Notes under the pieces: generated by a model
The model's database searches: none
Told to the model about the DNA's origin: nothing
Seen by the model: the letters and a program-made list of their open reading frames with translations, nothing else
DNA from: Amycolatopsis deserti
Lineage (GTDB): Bacteria; Actinomycetota; Actinomycetes; Mycobacteriales; Pseudonocardiaceae
Reading direction: 5' to 3'
Assembly (NCBI RefSeq): GCF_014653945.1
Contig: NZ_BNAU01000002.1
Span: forward strand, 1,282,354 to 1,346,353
DNA length: 64,000 nucleotides
Shown: positions 31,138 to 39,547 of the stretch, piece after piece
Layout: every line of letters begins with the position of its first letter
Position numbering within the stretch: the first letter of the stretch is position 1
Program-made: the position numbers and the translations under genes

Positions 31138-33729
31138 ATGACAACCGCGAGCGTTTCCGAGGTGCCTGTGCCCGCCCCTAACCTGACCCGTGACCAAGCC
31201 AAACAGCGTGCCGAGCTGCTCGAGGTCGAGTCCTACGACATCGCCCTCGACCTCACGGACGGTAACGGCGGCCCGGGCGAGAGAAGCTTCGACTCGAAGA
31301 CCACCATCCGGTTCGCCGCCACCAAGCCGGGCGCGAGCACGTTCGTCGACATCGTCGCCGGCTCCGTCCGCTCGGCGACGCTGAACGGCCGGGCGCTGGA
31401 CGTCTCCGGCTACACCGAGGAGAACGGCGTCGAGCTGCCGGACCTGGCCGCGACCAACGAGCTGGTCGTCGAGGCCGACTGCCGCTACATGAACACCGGC
31501 GAGGGCCTGCACCGGTTCGTCGACCCGGTCGACGACGCCGTGTACCTGTACACGCAGTTCGAGACGGCCGACGCCAAGCGCATGTTCGCCTGCTTCGACC
31601 AGCCCGACCTCAAGGCCACCTACCGGCTCACGGTCACCGCGCCCAGCGACTGGAAGGTCGTGTCCAACGCGCCGGTGGAGAGCACCGAGAAGACCGCCGA
31701 GGGCGCCACCCGCACGGTCTTCGCGACCTCGGAGCGCATCTCCACCTACCTGGTGGCGCTGATCGCCGGCCCGTACGCGGAGTGGCACGACCAGTACACC
31801 GACGAGCACGGCACGATCCCGCTGGGCATCTACTGCCGCGCGTCGCTGGCCGAGCACATGGACGCCGAGCGGCTGTTCACCGAGACCAAGCAGGGTTTCG
31901 GCTTCTACCACAAGGCGTTCGACACGCCGTACCCGTTCCGCAAGTACGACCAGCTGTTCGTGCCGGAGTTCAACGCGGGCGCGATGGAGAACGCGGGCGC
32001 GGTGACGTTCCTGGAGGACTACGTCTTCCGCAGCCGGGTCACCCGCTACGCCTACGAGCGGCGCGCCGAGACGCTGCTGCACGAGATGGCGCACATGTGG
32101 TTCGGCGACCTGGTCACCATGCGCTGGTGGGACGACCTGTGGCTGAACGAGTCGTTCGCCACGTTCGCCAGCGTGCTGGCGCAGGCCGAGGCGACCGAGT
32201 ACGTGCACGCCTGGACCAGCTTCGCCAACATCGAGAAGTCCTGGGCCTACCGGCAGGACCAGCTGCCCTCGACGCACCCGATCGCGGCCGACATCGTGGA
32301 CCTGCAGGCCGTCGAGGTGAACTTCGACGGCATCACCTACGCCAAGGGCGCCAGCGTGCTCAAGCAGCTGGTCGCCTACGTCGGGCTGGACCACTTCCTG
32401 GCCGGGCTGCGGGTGTACTTCGGCAAGCACGCGTGGGGCAACGCGACGCTGGCCGACCTGCTCAGCGCGCTGGAGGAGGCCTCCGGCCGCGACCTGTCCG
32501 GCTGGAGCGCGCAGTGGCTGGAGACCACCGGCCTGAACTCGCTGCGGCCGAAGTTCGAGACCGACGCCGAGGGCCGGTTCACGTCGTTCGCGGTGCTGCA
32601 GACCGGCGCCAAGCCGGGCGCCGGTGAGCTGCGCACGCACCGCATCGCGGTCGGCATCTACGACGACAAGAACGGCAAGCTCGTGCGCAAGCAGCGGGTG
32701 GAGCTGGATGTCGAGGGCGAGCGCACCGAGGTGCCGGACCTGGTGGGCCAGCCGGCGGGCAGGCTGGTGCTGGTCAACGACGACGACCTGACCTACTGCA
32801 CGATGCGCCTGGACGCCGGTTCGCTGACCACGCTGGTCGACCGGATCGCCGACATCACCGAGCCGCTGCCGCGCACGCTGTGCTGGTCGGCGGCGTGGGA
32901 GATGACCCGCGAGGCCGAGCTGAAGGCGCGGGACTTCCTGCAGATCGTGCTGCACGGCATCCACGCGGAGACCGAGGTCGGCGTCGTGCAGCGGCTGCTG
33001 CTGCAGGCGCAGACCGCGCTGAACTCCTACGCGCAGCCGTCGTGGGCGGCGGCCGAGGGCTGGCCGCAGTTCACGCGCAGGCTGCTGGAGCTGGCCCGCA
33101 GCGCCGAGCCGGGCTCGGACCACCAGCTCGCGTTCGTCAACTCGCTGACCGGTTCGGTCCTGGACGACGCGACGCTCGACGTGCTGGCCGGCTGGCTCGA
33201 CGGTTCGGAGCCGCTGGAGGGCCTGGTGGTCGACGCGGACCTGCGCTGGCGCCTGCTGAACGCGCTGGTGGCCCACGGCCGGGCCGCCGACGAGGAGATC
33301 GACGCCGAACTGGCCCGCGACGACACGGCGACGGGCCGCCGCCACGCCGAACACGCCCGCGCCCTGCGGCCCACCCCCGAGGCGAAGGCGGAAGCCTGGC
33401 AACGCGCGGTCTACGACGACGACCTCCCGAACGCGACGAGCAACGCCATCATCGGCGGCTTCTCCCACCCCGGGCAGAAGGACCTGCTGACGGGCTACGT
33501 GAGCACGTACTTCGCCGCCATCGACGAGGTCTGGTCGCGCCGGTCGAGCGAACGGGCCCAGCCGACGGTGGTCGGGCTGTTCCCGGCTTGGGCTGTTGAG
33601 CATGCGACGGTGCAGGCCGCGGACGAGTGGCTGGCGGGCGAGCACCCGGCCGCACTGAGGCGGTTGGTTTCGGAGGGCCGGGCCGGCATCGTGCGAGCAC
33701 TGGCGGCACGGGAATTCGACGAGGGCTGA
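31138..33729 (+). CDS. pepN: Aminopeptidase N (M1 zinc metallopeptidase)
   Basis: An 863-residue cytoplasmic aminopeptidase of normal length. GAMEN (281-285) binds the substrate N terminus. HEMAH (315-319) and Glu338 in NESFA bind zinc, with Glu316 catalytic. A C-terminal ERAP1-like helical domain fills residues about 530-863. It removes N-terminal residues from peptides downstream of Clp and proteasome proteolysis. It is divergent from the DsbA-family gene with 102 bp between, and followed by a strong terminator. The position matches Rv2467 in the mycobacterial order. Confidence 0.95.
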   Translation: MTTASVSEVPVPAPNLTRDQAKQRAELLEVESYDIALDLTDGNGGPGERSFDSKTTIRFAATKPGASTFVDIVAGSVRSATLNGRALDVSGYTEENGVELPDLAATNELVVEADCRYMNTGEGLHRFVDPVDDAVYLYTQFETADAKRMFACFDQPDLKATYRLTVTAPSDWKVVSNAPVESTEKTAEGATRTVFATSERISTYLVALIAGPYAEWHDQYTDEHGTIPLGIYCRASLAEHMDAERLFTETKQGFGFYHKAFDTPYPFRKYDQLFVPEFNAGAMENAGAVTFLEDYVFRSRVTRYAYERRAETLLHEMAHMWFGDLVTMRWWDDLWLNESFATFASVLAQAEATEYVHAWTSFANIEKSWAYRQDQLPSTHPIAADIVDLQAVEVNFDGITYAKGASVLKQLVAYVGLDHFLAGLRVYFGKHAWGNATLADLLSALEEASGRDLSGWSAQWLETTGLNSLRPKFETDAEGRFTSFAVLQTGAKPGAGELRTHRIAVGIYDDKNGKLVRKQRVELDVEGERTEVPDLVGQPAGRLVLVNDDDLTYCTMRLDAGSLTTLVDRIADITEPLPRTLCWSAAWEMTREAELKARDFLQIVLHGIHAETEVGVVQRLLLQAQTALNSYAQPSWAAAEGWPQFTRRLLELARSAEPGSDHQLAFVNSLTGSVLDDATLDVLAGWLDGSEPLEGLVVDADLRWRLLNALVAHGRAADEEIDAELARDDTATGRRHAEHARALRPTPEAKAEAWQRAVYDDDLPNATSNAIIGGFSHPGQKDLLTGYVSTYFAAIDEVWSRRSSERAQPTVVGLFPAWAVEHATVQAADEWLAGEHPAALRRLVSEGRAGIVRALAAREFDEG

Positions 33730-33741
33730 GAAAAGGGAGAA

Positions 33742-33782
33742 GGGCGCCGGGCCGACATGGCTCGGCGCCCTAGTTCTTTTTC
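33742..33782 (+). terminator. Rho-independent terminator of pepN
   Basis: GGGCGCCGGGCC (33742-33753) pairs with GGCTCGGCGCCC (33759-33770) apart from one mismatch, and is followed by TAGTTCTTTTTCT. It lies 12 bp after the pepN stop. Confidence 0.88.
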
Positions 33783-33834
33783 TGCTTTCGACACCGCAAG
33801 CCGGCAACGCAAGAAGACCGACTACCCCAACCAG

Positions 33835-33960
33835 ACCTCCCCCGCCCCCGATCCACAGCCTGCTTTTGGTCGCCGATCAGGCGTGTCAAGGTACTCTTTC
33901 CCGCCTTGACACGCCTGCTCGGCGACCGAAACACAATCAGGCATCGGGGGCGGGGGTGGT
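33835..33960. repeat. 126-bp two-tier palindrome (element 1)
   Basis: Outer arms of 18 bp (33835-33852 and 33943-33960, 17 of 18 matching, containing CCCCCGCCCCCGAT) enclose a non-pairing stretch. Then come inner arms of 24 bp (33868-33891 and 33904-33927, one mismatch, containing CAGGCGTGTCAAGG) around a 12-nt loop. No gene is credible inside. It lies between the pepN terminator and a second element of the same design. Candidates are a MITE-like or REP-like mobile repeat, or a structured RNA/DNA element. Confidence 0.7.
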
Positions 33961-34123
33961 CGTAAGGTGACCTTTCGGCGCCGTAAGGCGCTCTTTGGAA
34001 CCCGCCCGCAGGGCGGGCTCTTCGCCTGCTCAAGGCGCCGGTTTAAAGATCAAGGGATGTCCTCGCCGGACGGGCAGGCTCCGGGATGACGGGGACCGTT
34101 GTCGTCTCACCTCGGGTGGGTGG

Positions 34124-34278
34124 GAGCCGGGTGGTCATCCCGTCGCCTGCGGTTTGTGCATATCACCTTGAGCCAGGGCCGCAAGGTTGGCATGTTCGGC
34201 CGCCGGCGGGTGCCTGGGTTGCGGCCCTGGCTCAAGGTGATCGTTCCGGTGTCAGGCGACGGGATGAACACCCAGCTC
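34124..34278. repeat. 155-bp two-tier palindrome (element 2)
   Basis: Outer arms of 26 bp (34124-34149 and 34253-34278) match at 24 positions, including a perfect TCATCCCGTCGCCTG block. Inner arms of 23 bp (34162-34184 and 34219-34241) are perfect and include CCTTGAGCCAGGGCCGCAA. Short non-pairing bulges separate the tiers, and a 34-nt loop caps the inner stem. The design is the same as element 1 but the sequence is unrelated. The remaining DNA between 33783 and 34307 holds small GC hairpins and no gene. Confidence 0.72.
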
Positions 34279-34307
34279 CGCTTTGTGTTCAAAGCGCCTC
34301 GCGGCGC

Positions 34308-34343
34308 AAAAAAAAGGGGGGCGGCCGCTGCGCGACCGCCCCC
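34308..34343 (-). terminator. Rho-independent terminator of the DUF5130 operon
   Basis: On the minus strand GGGGGCGG pairs with CCGCCCCCC and is followed by eight T residues (complement of the A run 34308-34315). It lies just downstream of the DUF5130 gene stop at 34355. Confidence 0.88.
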
Positions 34344-34354
34344 TTGTTGTTGCC

Positions 34355-34840
34355 CTAGTGCTTGGGTGCGGAGCCGGCCTGGTCGGCCAGCATGCGCAAG
34401 CCCGAGACGAGCCCGCCGATGAGGTCGCCCTCCTTGAAGGACGCCACCATGCTCATCACGGCCAGCTTCGCGCCGCGGTCGGGCAAGCGGCGGATCGCGT
34501 CGGAGCCCGTCACGATCTCCACCACCCGCTCGCCCGGGGACACCGCGATCAGCACGGCGTTGGCGGAGTTCGGCTCGATCCGCGCGTGCAGCTCTTCCGC
34601 GCGGGCCCGGCTCTCGGAGCCCAGCTCGCCGAGGTACACGCTGAAGTCGAGCCCGGTCTCCCGGCTCGCCAGCGTCAAGGCTTCGTCCAGACGGGCCAAC
34701 TGGACGGTGCTGAATGGGCTGGATGGAGCAGCGGGCTCGTACATCCGGGCCACCGAGCGGCGACCGGTCGCCGTAATGGCGACCCCGATCTCCAGCTCCT
34801 CGTCCGATCCTGGCTGTCGGGTCAGCTCACCAGCTGCCAC
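34355..34840 (-). CDS. DUF5130 (TPM-like) protein, Rv2468c-type
   Basis: A 161-residue protein from GTG 34840. It contains FSTVQLARLDEALTLASRET, LDFSVYLGELG, PNSANAVLIAVSPGERVVEI and TGSDAIRRLPDRGAKLAVMS. This is the compact alpha/beta pattern of TPM-like DUF5130 proteins, which have no signal or anchor. The function is unknown. The gene overlaps the end of the upstream small membrane protein gene by 14 nt, and a terminator follows. Its place next to pepN matches Rv2468c. Confidence 0.78.
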   Translation of the reverse strand: MAAGELTRQPGSDEELEIGVAITATGRRSVARMYEPAAPSSPFSTVQLARLDEALTLASRETGLDFSVYLGELGSESRARAEELHARIEPNSANAVLIAVSPGERVVEIVTGSDAIRRLPDRGAKLAVMSMVASFKEGDLIGGLVSGLRMLADQAGSAPKH

Positions 34841-35096
34841 GGGCTCCTCCTGCCGCCGTCACGCGCGCGTTCCCGCTCGCGTCCCTGTTCTCCACCGGTT
34901 CGCCGGAGTGCGTGTCGTGCACGGTCCCGATACCTTCCGGGTTGCCGCTCCACCACATCGGCGGGTACTCCCAGGCCTGGCCGGGCCGGTAGCGCGGCGT
35001 GCCGGTCAGCTTCGACCGCAGGGTGAGCACGCTGATCACCCCGTAGATCGCGGCCGGGATCAGCGCGAAGATCAGGATCGTCTCTCCGATGTTCAC
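34827..35096 (-). CDS. Small membrane protein with C-terminal WEYPPMWWSGNPEG motif
   Basis: An 89-residue protein from GTG 35096. It has an N-terminal hydrophobic helix (IGETILIFALIPAAIYGVIS), a basic loop, and then YRPGQAWEYPPMWWSGNPEG, a Trp/Pro-rich motif found in small actinobacterial membrane proteins of unknown role. It is translationally coupled to the DUF5130 gene. Long upstream in-frame extensions are rejected as non-coding. Confidence 0.65.
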   Translation of the reverse strand: MNIGETILIFALIPAAIYGVISVLTLRSKLTGTPRYRPGQAWEYPPMWWSGNPEGIGTVHDTHSGEPVENRDASGNARVTAAGGARGSW

Positions 35097-35369
35097 GCGT
35101 GAAGAGTAGCCCGACGAGCCCTGGACCGCCGAAGCCGGTCGCGACCGCTCGTCGCGTGGGGGCCGCCGTCCGCCGAGCGTAGCGACGCCGTTGGCGCGAT
35201 GGGCTGAAGAGCGGTCGGACGAAAGGTTGCAACTCAACGTACAGCCGGCCGCACCCGGCGCGATTGCCTTGTCCGGTGGCCCAGTTCCTCGTAGCTTTTT
35301 CACCTGTACGGGCCTTGCGCCCCGCTCCCCTTCCCAATGAGTAACGCACAGGTCCCTGGAGGACAGATC

Positions 35370-35657
35370 ATGTACCTGCTCCGTACCCTCGCTCAGACCA
35401 ACGACGACCACGCTCCGTCACTGATCGACACGGCGAACGGCTGCTCCACGCGGGGCACGCGTGTGACGCGTGGCACAAGGGTCACTGCCGGTACCCGAGT
35501 CACCCGCGGTACCCGCGTCACCAGGGGAACCCGCGTCACCGCCGGCACCCGCGTGACCCGCGGCACGCGAGTCACCCGTGGCACGCGAGTCACGATGGGC
35601 ACCCGCGTCACGCGGGGCACCCGAGTCACCCGCGGCACGCGCGTCACCGCCGCCTGA
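35370..35657 (+). CDS. Small protein made of eleven GTRVT[RAM] hexapeptide repeats
   Basis: A 95-residue protein with a GGAGGA ribosome site 6 nt before ATG 35370. Residues 1-28 are a non-repeated head (MYLLRTLAQTNDDHAPSLID, then TANGCSTR) with a single cysteine at 25. Residues 29-94 are eleven consecutive hexapeptides GTRVTx, with x = R (7), A (3) or M (1), then a final Ala. Codons for G, T, R and V differ from unit to unit at third positions while the GTRVT core is invariant. The protein is strongly basic and Thr-rich, with no membrane segment. No RiPP-modifying enzyme is adjacent. Possible roles are a RiPP-like precursor with repeated cores, a miniature beta-solenoid (V at i and T at i+4 fit left-handed beta-helix hexapeptides) or a nucleic-acid or wall binder. 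A complementary-strand frame is also open because wobble positions coincide. I do not recognise the family. Confidence 0.6.
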   Translation: MYLLRTLAQTNDDHAPSLIDTANGCSTRGTRVTRGTRVTAGTRVTRGTRVTRGTRVTAGTRVTRGTRVTRGTRVTMGTRVTRGTRVTRGTRVTAA

Positions 35658-35713
35658 GACCCGTCCCCGCCCGGAACTGACCCCGAACCACCACCAAGAC
35701 GAAGACGTCGGAA

Positions 35714-35742
35714 CGCCCCGGCTCACCACCACAGCCGGGGCG
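35714..35742. terminator. Hairpin between the repeat ORF and the HNH gene
   Basis: CGCCCCGGCT pairs with AGCCGGGGCG around a 9-nt loop. It lies 56 bp after the repeat ORF and 16 bp past the stop of the convergent HNH gene, a good place for a bidirectional terminator. No long T run is present. Confidence 0.65.
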
Positions 35743-35757
35743 CCGGTGTGCGCGCGA

Positions 35758-36270
35758 TCAGGCCGCCACGCCGAGGTAGGGCTTCCACAGCGGATCCGCG
35801 TCCCCGGAGTGCACGAGCAACCGCCAGTGCGGGCCCCGCGGCGCCGTCGGCACCACCCGCAACTGCCAGCCCAGCTCCTCCAGGAGCCGGTCGGCCTTGC
35901 GGCGGTTGCACTTCGCGCAACACGCCACGCAGTTCTGCCAGCTGTGCGGACCGCCCTTGCTGCGCGGCAGCACGTGGTCGATCGTCTCGGCCCGCCCGCC
36001 GCAGTACGCGCACTTGTAGCGGTCCCGGTGCATCAGCCCGGCCCGCGTCAGCGGCACCTGCGCCCGGTAGGGCACCCGCACGTAGGTCGACAACCGGATC
36101 ACCGACGGCACCGGCAGCGACAGCGTCGCCGCGTGCAACGTCAGGCCACCCGGGTCGCCGTGCACGACCTCCGCCTTCCCGCACATGACCAGCACCACAG
36201 CCCGCCGCAGCGGGAGCGCGGTCAGCGGTTCGAACGTGGCGTTGAGCAGCAGCACGCGCCTGCGGCCCAT
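35758..36270 (-). CDS. HNH endonuclease family protein, Rv2469c-type
   Basis: A 170-residue protein starting MGRRRVLLLNATFEPLTALP. The HNH fold has two zinc-binding cysteine pairs around the catalytic His: CAYCGGRAETIDHVLPRSKG then CCAKCNRRKADR. The DHV/PRSKGG and N-C-x-x-C parts are canonical. It may be a nuclease of unknown cellular role; the family is very widespread in actinobacteria and lies next to the DUF5130/pepN genes as here. The start at ATG 36270 has a weak ribosome site, and an in-frame extension up to about 36522 is open but of poor coding character. The region 36271-36628 otherwise shows no gene. Confidence 0.85.
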   Translation of the reverse strand: MGRRRVLLLNATFEPLTALPLRRAVVLVMCGKAEVVHGDPGGLTLHAATLSLPVPSVIRLSTYVRVPYRAQVPLTRAGLMHRDRYKCAYCGGRAETIDHVLPRSKGGPHSWQNCVACCAKCNRRKADRLLEELGWQLRVVPTAPRGPHWRLLVHSGDADPLWKPYLGVAA

Positions 36271-36628
36271 GGAAAAAGCCCCGGGGGTGGTCGGACCGGC
36301 CGGATCCCGCCCTCTACGCTGACCCGAGGGTCGGCTCACGCGGCCGCCTCTTGGGGGTGGCCCACTGGGCTGAGGTCCGCCGCCGGGCGGCCCCTGACCC
36401 TGATGAGCACACAGGGCTACCTCCGGCGCCTGCCCGCCCACCGCTTGGTCGGGGGCGCCGAGGGGGATCGGTTGTCGGTCTGGCACTCGACCACCTCCAC
36501 CGGTGCAGCCATAGTCGACCACAGATCACACCCGATGCGCACCTGTGTTAGAAGACGTGTCCTGTGAAATTCGTTCGACGTCTGCGTGACGACGGGCGAA
36601 AACGGCCAGAAAGGGATCCCCGAGCCCC

Positions 36629-37585
36629 GTGACGCCGCTGCTCAACGAAGCACCCGAGTGCATCGACCAACCGGGCACCTGGTGCTATCAAGTGTTCCAG
36701 ATCACGCACAACGAGTGGCTGGCGGCCTCCGCCAACTGGCTGATCGCCAAGCCGCTGCGGATCATCCTGATCCTGCTCGTCGCGATGATCATCCGGTTCC
36801 TGCTGCACAAGCTGATCGACCGGGTCACCACCATGCCGCGCGGCAACGGCGGCAAGCTGCCCACCATCCTGCGTCCCCTGCGCGAGCGCGCCCCCGACAT
36901 CCTCGGCCCGGTCGTGGCCGAGCGGCGCCGCCAGCGGGCCAAGACGATCGGGTCGGTGCTCAAGTCGCTGACCTCGTTCGTCGTGCTCGGGCTCGCCGCG
37001 ATCTACATCCTCGGCGAGCTGGGCATCAACCTCGGGCCGCTGCTCGCCTCGGCCGGTGTGGTCGGCATCGCGCTCGCGTTCGGCGCCCAGAACCTGGTCA
37101 AGGACTTCCTGTCCGGGATGTTCATGATGCTGGAGGACCAGTACGGTGTCGGCGATGTCGTGGACATCGGGCCGGCCACCGGCACGGTCGAGTCGGTCGG
37201 CCTGCGCATCACCACGATCCGCGACGTCAAGGGCACCGTCTGGTACGTCCGCAACGGCGAGGTGACCCGGGTCGGCAACTCCAGCCAGGGCTACGCGATC
37301 GCCCTCGTGGACGTGCCGCTGAGCTACAACGCCGACGTCGAGCGCGCCACCGCCGTGCTCACCGAGGCCGCCCACACCGCGGCCGCGACCGAGCCGCTGT
37401 CGGTCGACCTGCTGGAAGAGCCCGAGGTGCTCGGTGTGGAGAAGGTCACCCCGGAGAGCATCGAGCTGCGGCTGACGGTCAAGGTGCGGCCGGGCCGGCA
37501 GTGGGCCGTGCAGCGGCAGCTGCGTGCGGCCTGCCTCACGGCACTGGAGGAAGCCGGCTTCCTCTCCACCGCGACCACGGCATGA
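36629..37585 (+). CDS. MscS-family small-conductance mechanosensitive channel
   Basis: A 318-residue protein from GTG 36629. TM1 is at about 38-60 and TM2 at about 112-132. The pore helix TM3, with its glycine/alanine-rich [20 protein letters not shown], passes into the [19 protein letters not shown] beta-domain entry, which is the MscS signature. A C-terminal alpha/beta vestibule follows. It acts as a pressure-release valve in hypo-osmotic shock. It lies 16 bp upstream of the glbO start on the same strand and is probably co-transcribed with it. Confidence 0.9.
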   Translation: MTPLLNEAPECIDQPGTWCYQVFQITHNEWLAASANWLIAKPLRIILILLVAMIIRFLLHKLIDRVTTMPRGNGGKLPTILRPLRERAPDILGPVVAERRRQRAKTIGSVLKSLTSFVVLGLAAIYILGELGINLGPLLASAGVVGIALAFGAQNLVKDFLSGMFMMLEDQYGVGDVVDIGPATGTVESVGLRITTIRDVKGTVWYVRNGEVTRVGNSSQGYAIALVDVPLSYNADVERATAVLTEAAHTAAATEPLSVDLLEEPEVLGVEKVTPESIELRLTVKVRPGRQWAVQRQLRAACLTALEEAGFLSTATTA

Positions 37586-37601
37586 TGGAAGGGTGACCGG
37601 T

Positions 37602-37985
37602 ATGAGCGACCCCCAGTCCTTCTTCGAAGCCGTCGGCGGGGAACCGACCTTCCGCAAGATCGTCGCGCGGTTCTACGCCGAGGTGGCGAAGGACGAGGTG
37701 CTGCGGCCGATGTACCCCGAGGAGGACCTCGGGCCGGCCGAGGACCGGCTGCGGCTGTTCCTGATGCAGTACTGGGGTGGCCCCCACACCTACTCCGACC
37801 AGCGCGGACACCCGCGGCTGCGGATGCGGCACGCGCCGTTCAAGATCGGCCCCATCGAGCGCGACGCCTGGCTGCGCGCGATGCGGATCGCGGTCGACGA
37901 GGCCGGGCTGCCGGAGCCGCTGGAGACCCAGCTGTGGAACTACCTCGAGATGGCCGCCCACAGCATGATGAACAGCTGGGTCTGA
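37602..37985 (+). CDS. glbO: Group II truncated hemoglobin
   Basis: A 127-residue truncated hemoglobin O. It contains [20 protein letters not shown], then [25 protein letters not shown] with the distal-pocket Trp/Tyr, and [14 protein letters not shown] with the proximal His of helix F. It binds O2 or NO and is thought to support respiration and defence against reactive nitrogen. ATG 37602 has a GGAAGGG site at the right spacing, and it is preferred to GTG 37593. The position matches Rv2470 in the mycobacterial order. Confidence 0.92.
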   Translation: MSDPQSFFEAVGGEPTFRKIVARFYAEVAKDEVLRPMYPEEDLGPAEDRLRLFLMQYWGGPHTYSDQRGHPRLRMRHAPFKIGPIERDAWLRAMRIAVDEAGLPEPLETQLWNYLEMAAHSMMNSWV

Positions 37986-37987
37986 CC

Positions 37988-38019
37988 GGCCCCGCGCCCG
38001 CCTGAGCGGGCACGGGGCC
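37988..38019. terminator. Hairpin terminator after glbO
   Basis: GGCCCCGCGCCCG pairs with GCGGGCACGGGGCC-type sequence around CCTGA, between glbO and the convergent LLM gene. It is stable and GC-rich without a T run, so termination may be bidirectional. Confidence 0.7.
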
Positions 38020-38026
38020 GTCGGCC

Positions 38027-38863
38027 TCAGAGCTTGGCCAGCGCGTTCGCGAGCGGCTCCAGCACGTCCGGGGTGTGCGGCGGCGGCAGGTAGACGATCG
38101 CGAGGTCCAGACCCTGCTCGCCGAGCGCGGCGGCTTCGTCGGCGACCTTGGCGTAGTCGAGGTCGGTGCCCAGCCGCACGTGGCTGGACAGCATGATCTC
38201 CTTCGGGTCGCGGCCGATGTCGGCGCAGTGCTGGTGCAGCACGTCCCGCTTGCGGGCGAACTCCTCCGGCGTGCCGCCGACGAAGTTCCAGTGCTGGGCG
38301 AAGCGCGCCGCGGTGCGCAGGGTGCGCTTCTCGCCGCTGCCGCCGATCACGATCGGCGGGTGCGGGCGCTGGATCGGCTTCGGCTCGTTGCGGGCGTCGG
38401 TGAGCTGGTAGTACTCGCCCTGGAAGGTCGTCGTCTCCTGCGTGAGCAGGCCGACCAGCACCTCGCAGGCTTCCTCGAAGCGGTCGCTGCGCTGCTTGAC
38501 CGTGCCGAGTTCCATGCCGTAGGCGCCGGACTCCTCCTCGTTCCAGCCCGCGCCGATGCCGATCTCCAGCCGCCCGTTCGACACGATGTCGAGCGTCGCG
38601 GCCATGTTCGCCAGCAGCGCCGGGTGCCGGTAGTGGATGCCGCTGACCAGCGTGCCCAAGCGCAGCCGCTTGGTCGCCTGCGCCAGCGCGGTCAGCGTGA
38701 CCCAGCCCTCCAGGCACGGGCCGGTCGGGTCGGAGAAGATCGGGTAGAAGTGGTCGAAGGTCCAGCCGGACTCGAAGATCTCGATGTCGTCGGCCGCTTG
38801 CCACACGGCGAGCATGTCGGACCATTCGGTGTTCTGCGGTGAGGTCTTGAACGCGAAGCGCAT
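38027..38863 (-). CDS. LLM-class F420-dependent oxidoreductase
   Basis: A 278-residue luciferase-like TIM barrel. It contains MRFAFKTSPQNTEWSDMLAV, ESGWTFDHFYPIFSDPTGPC, LGTLVSGIHYRHPALLANMA and RLEIGIGAGWNEEESGAYGM, with IVIGGSGEKRTLRTAARFAQ for the cofactor phosphate. These are typical of actinobacterial F420-dependent enzymes of unknown substrate. It is not part of the LLM/SnoaL operon near 25 kb; the two enzymes differ strongly in sequence. It converges on glbO. Confidence 0.83.
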   Translation of the reverse strand: MRFAFKTSPQNTEWSDMLAVWQAADDIEIFESGWTFDHFYPIFSDPTGPCLEGWVTLTALAQATKRLRLGTLVSGIHYRHPALLANMAATLDIVSNGRLEIGIGAGWNEEESGAYGMELGTVKQRSDRFEEACEVLVGLLTQETTTFQGEYYQLTDARNEPKPIQRPHPPIVIGGSGEKRTLRTAARFAQHWNFVGGTPEEFARKRDVLHQHCADIGRDPKEIMLSSHVRLGTDLDYAKVADEAAALGEQGLDLAIVYLPPPHTPDVLEPLANALAKL

Positions 38864-38902
38864 AGCCGTGACCCTAGCGACCTGGAGCAGCTCCAGCGCA
38901 AG

Positions 38903-39547
38903 TCAGAACAGCAGCGGAAGCAGCGCGTGCCGCCGCCGGACCACCGCGCCGTAACGGGCGTCCAGGCGCATCCACGAGTTCGTCGCCGTCACCCGGATGA
39001 TGTCGTCCGGAATGGACGAATCGAAGAACCCCATTCCGGACAGGGCGAACAGGCAGCGCATCTGGACCTTCACCTCGAGGTCGCCCTCGCTGACGGTCAG
39101 CACGGCCTGGTCCATCAGCGACGCCGGCGGGGTGCCGTGCGGGCCGGCGTTCTCCCGGGCCAGCGCGACCCCGCGGTCGGTGAGGTCGCTGATGACCTTC
39201 GTGGGCAGCTCGTCGACCAGCTGCCACTGGCCGGTGGCCGGCAGTTCGCTGTGCCACAGCAGGTCCCGCGGCGGCCCCGGGTCCATCCGCTCGCCACCGG
39301 CGACCGTGAGGGCGGCCAGCAGCTCGTTGCCGGACACCGTCACGTCGCCCGGTTCGACCTCGCCGTGCACCGCGCGGGTGGCCAGGCAATCGAACGGGGT
39401 GGACACCCAGGCCTCCACGATGCCCGGGACAGCACCGCCGCGGTTGCGCAGCCGCACCGCGGCCTGGCCGTCCAGCCGCACCGCCCGGGCCACGAAGGCC
39501 CCGAGCGTCTCGCGGTCGCCCCGGTCGGGGACGCGCAGCTCGGTCAC
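38903..39547 (-). CDS. Conserved actinobacterial hypothetical protein, Rv2474c-like
   Basis: A 214-residue cytoplasmic protein from GTG 39547. It contains VRLDGQAAVRLRNRGGAVPG, WVSTPFDCLATRAVHGEVEP, LLWHSELPATGQWQLVDELP and WMRLDARYGAVVRRR. No catalytic motif is evident to me. Its start overlaps the thioesterase stop by GTGA, so the two are translationally coupled, and the order thioesterase then this gene corresponds to Rv2475c-Rv2474c. The function is unknown, but the tight linkage to the thioesterase and gdh is conserved. Confidence 0.72.
   Translation of the reverse strand: MTELRVPDRGDRETLGAFVARAVRLDGQAAVRLRNRGGAVPGIVEAWVSTPFDCLATRAVHGEVEPGDVTVSGNELLAALTVAGGERMDPGPPRDLLWHSELPATGQWQLVDELPTKVISDLTDRGVALARENAGPHGTPPASLMDQAVLTVSEGDLEVKVQMRCLFALSGMGFFDSSIPDDIIRVTATNSWMRLDARYGAVVRRRHALLPLLF

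Noticed and set aside
33770..34033. Minus-strand frame across the pepN terminator and palindrome 1
   Set aside because: It consists of translated terminator and inverted-repeat sequence, has no ribosome site and no family resemblance.
35393..35647. Antisense TRVPRV repeat frame opposite the hexapeptide ORF
   Set aside because: It is regular only because its third positions pair with the third positions of the plus-strand repeat. It ends in unrelated residues and has a poorer ribosome site, so the plus strand is preferred, not proven.
35418..35647. The tandem hexapeptide DNA as a CRISPR-like array
   Set aside because: Units are 18 bp and directly abutting with no spacers, keep a reading frame and vary only at wobble positions, so it is coding repeat DNA.
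36271..36628. A riboswitch upstream of the mechanosensitive channel
   Set aside because: Several short GC stems exist, but I could not match them to a known riboswitch core, so none is reported.
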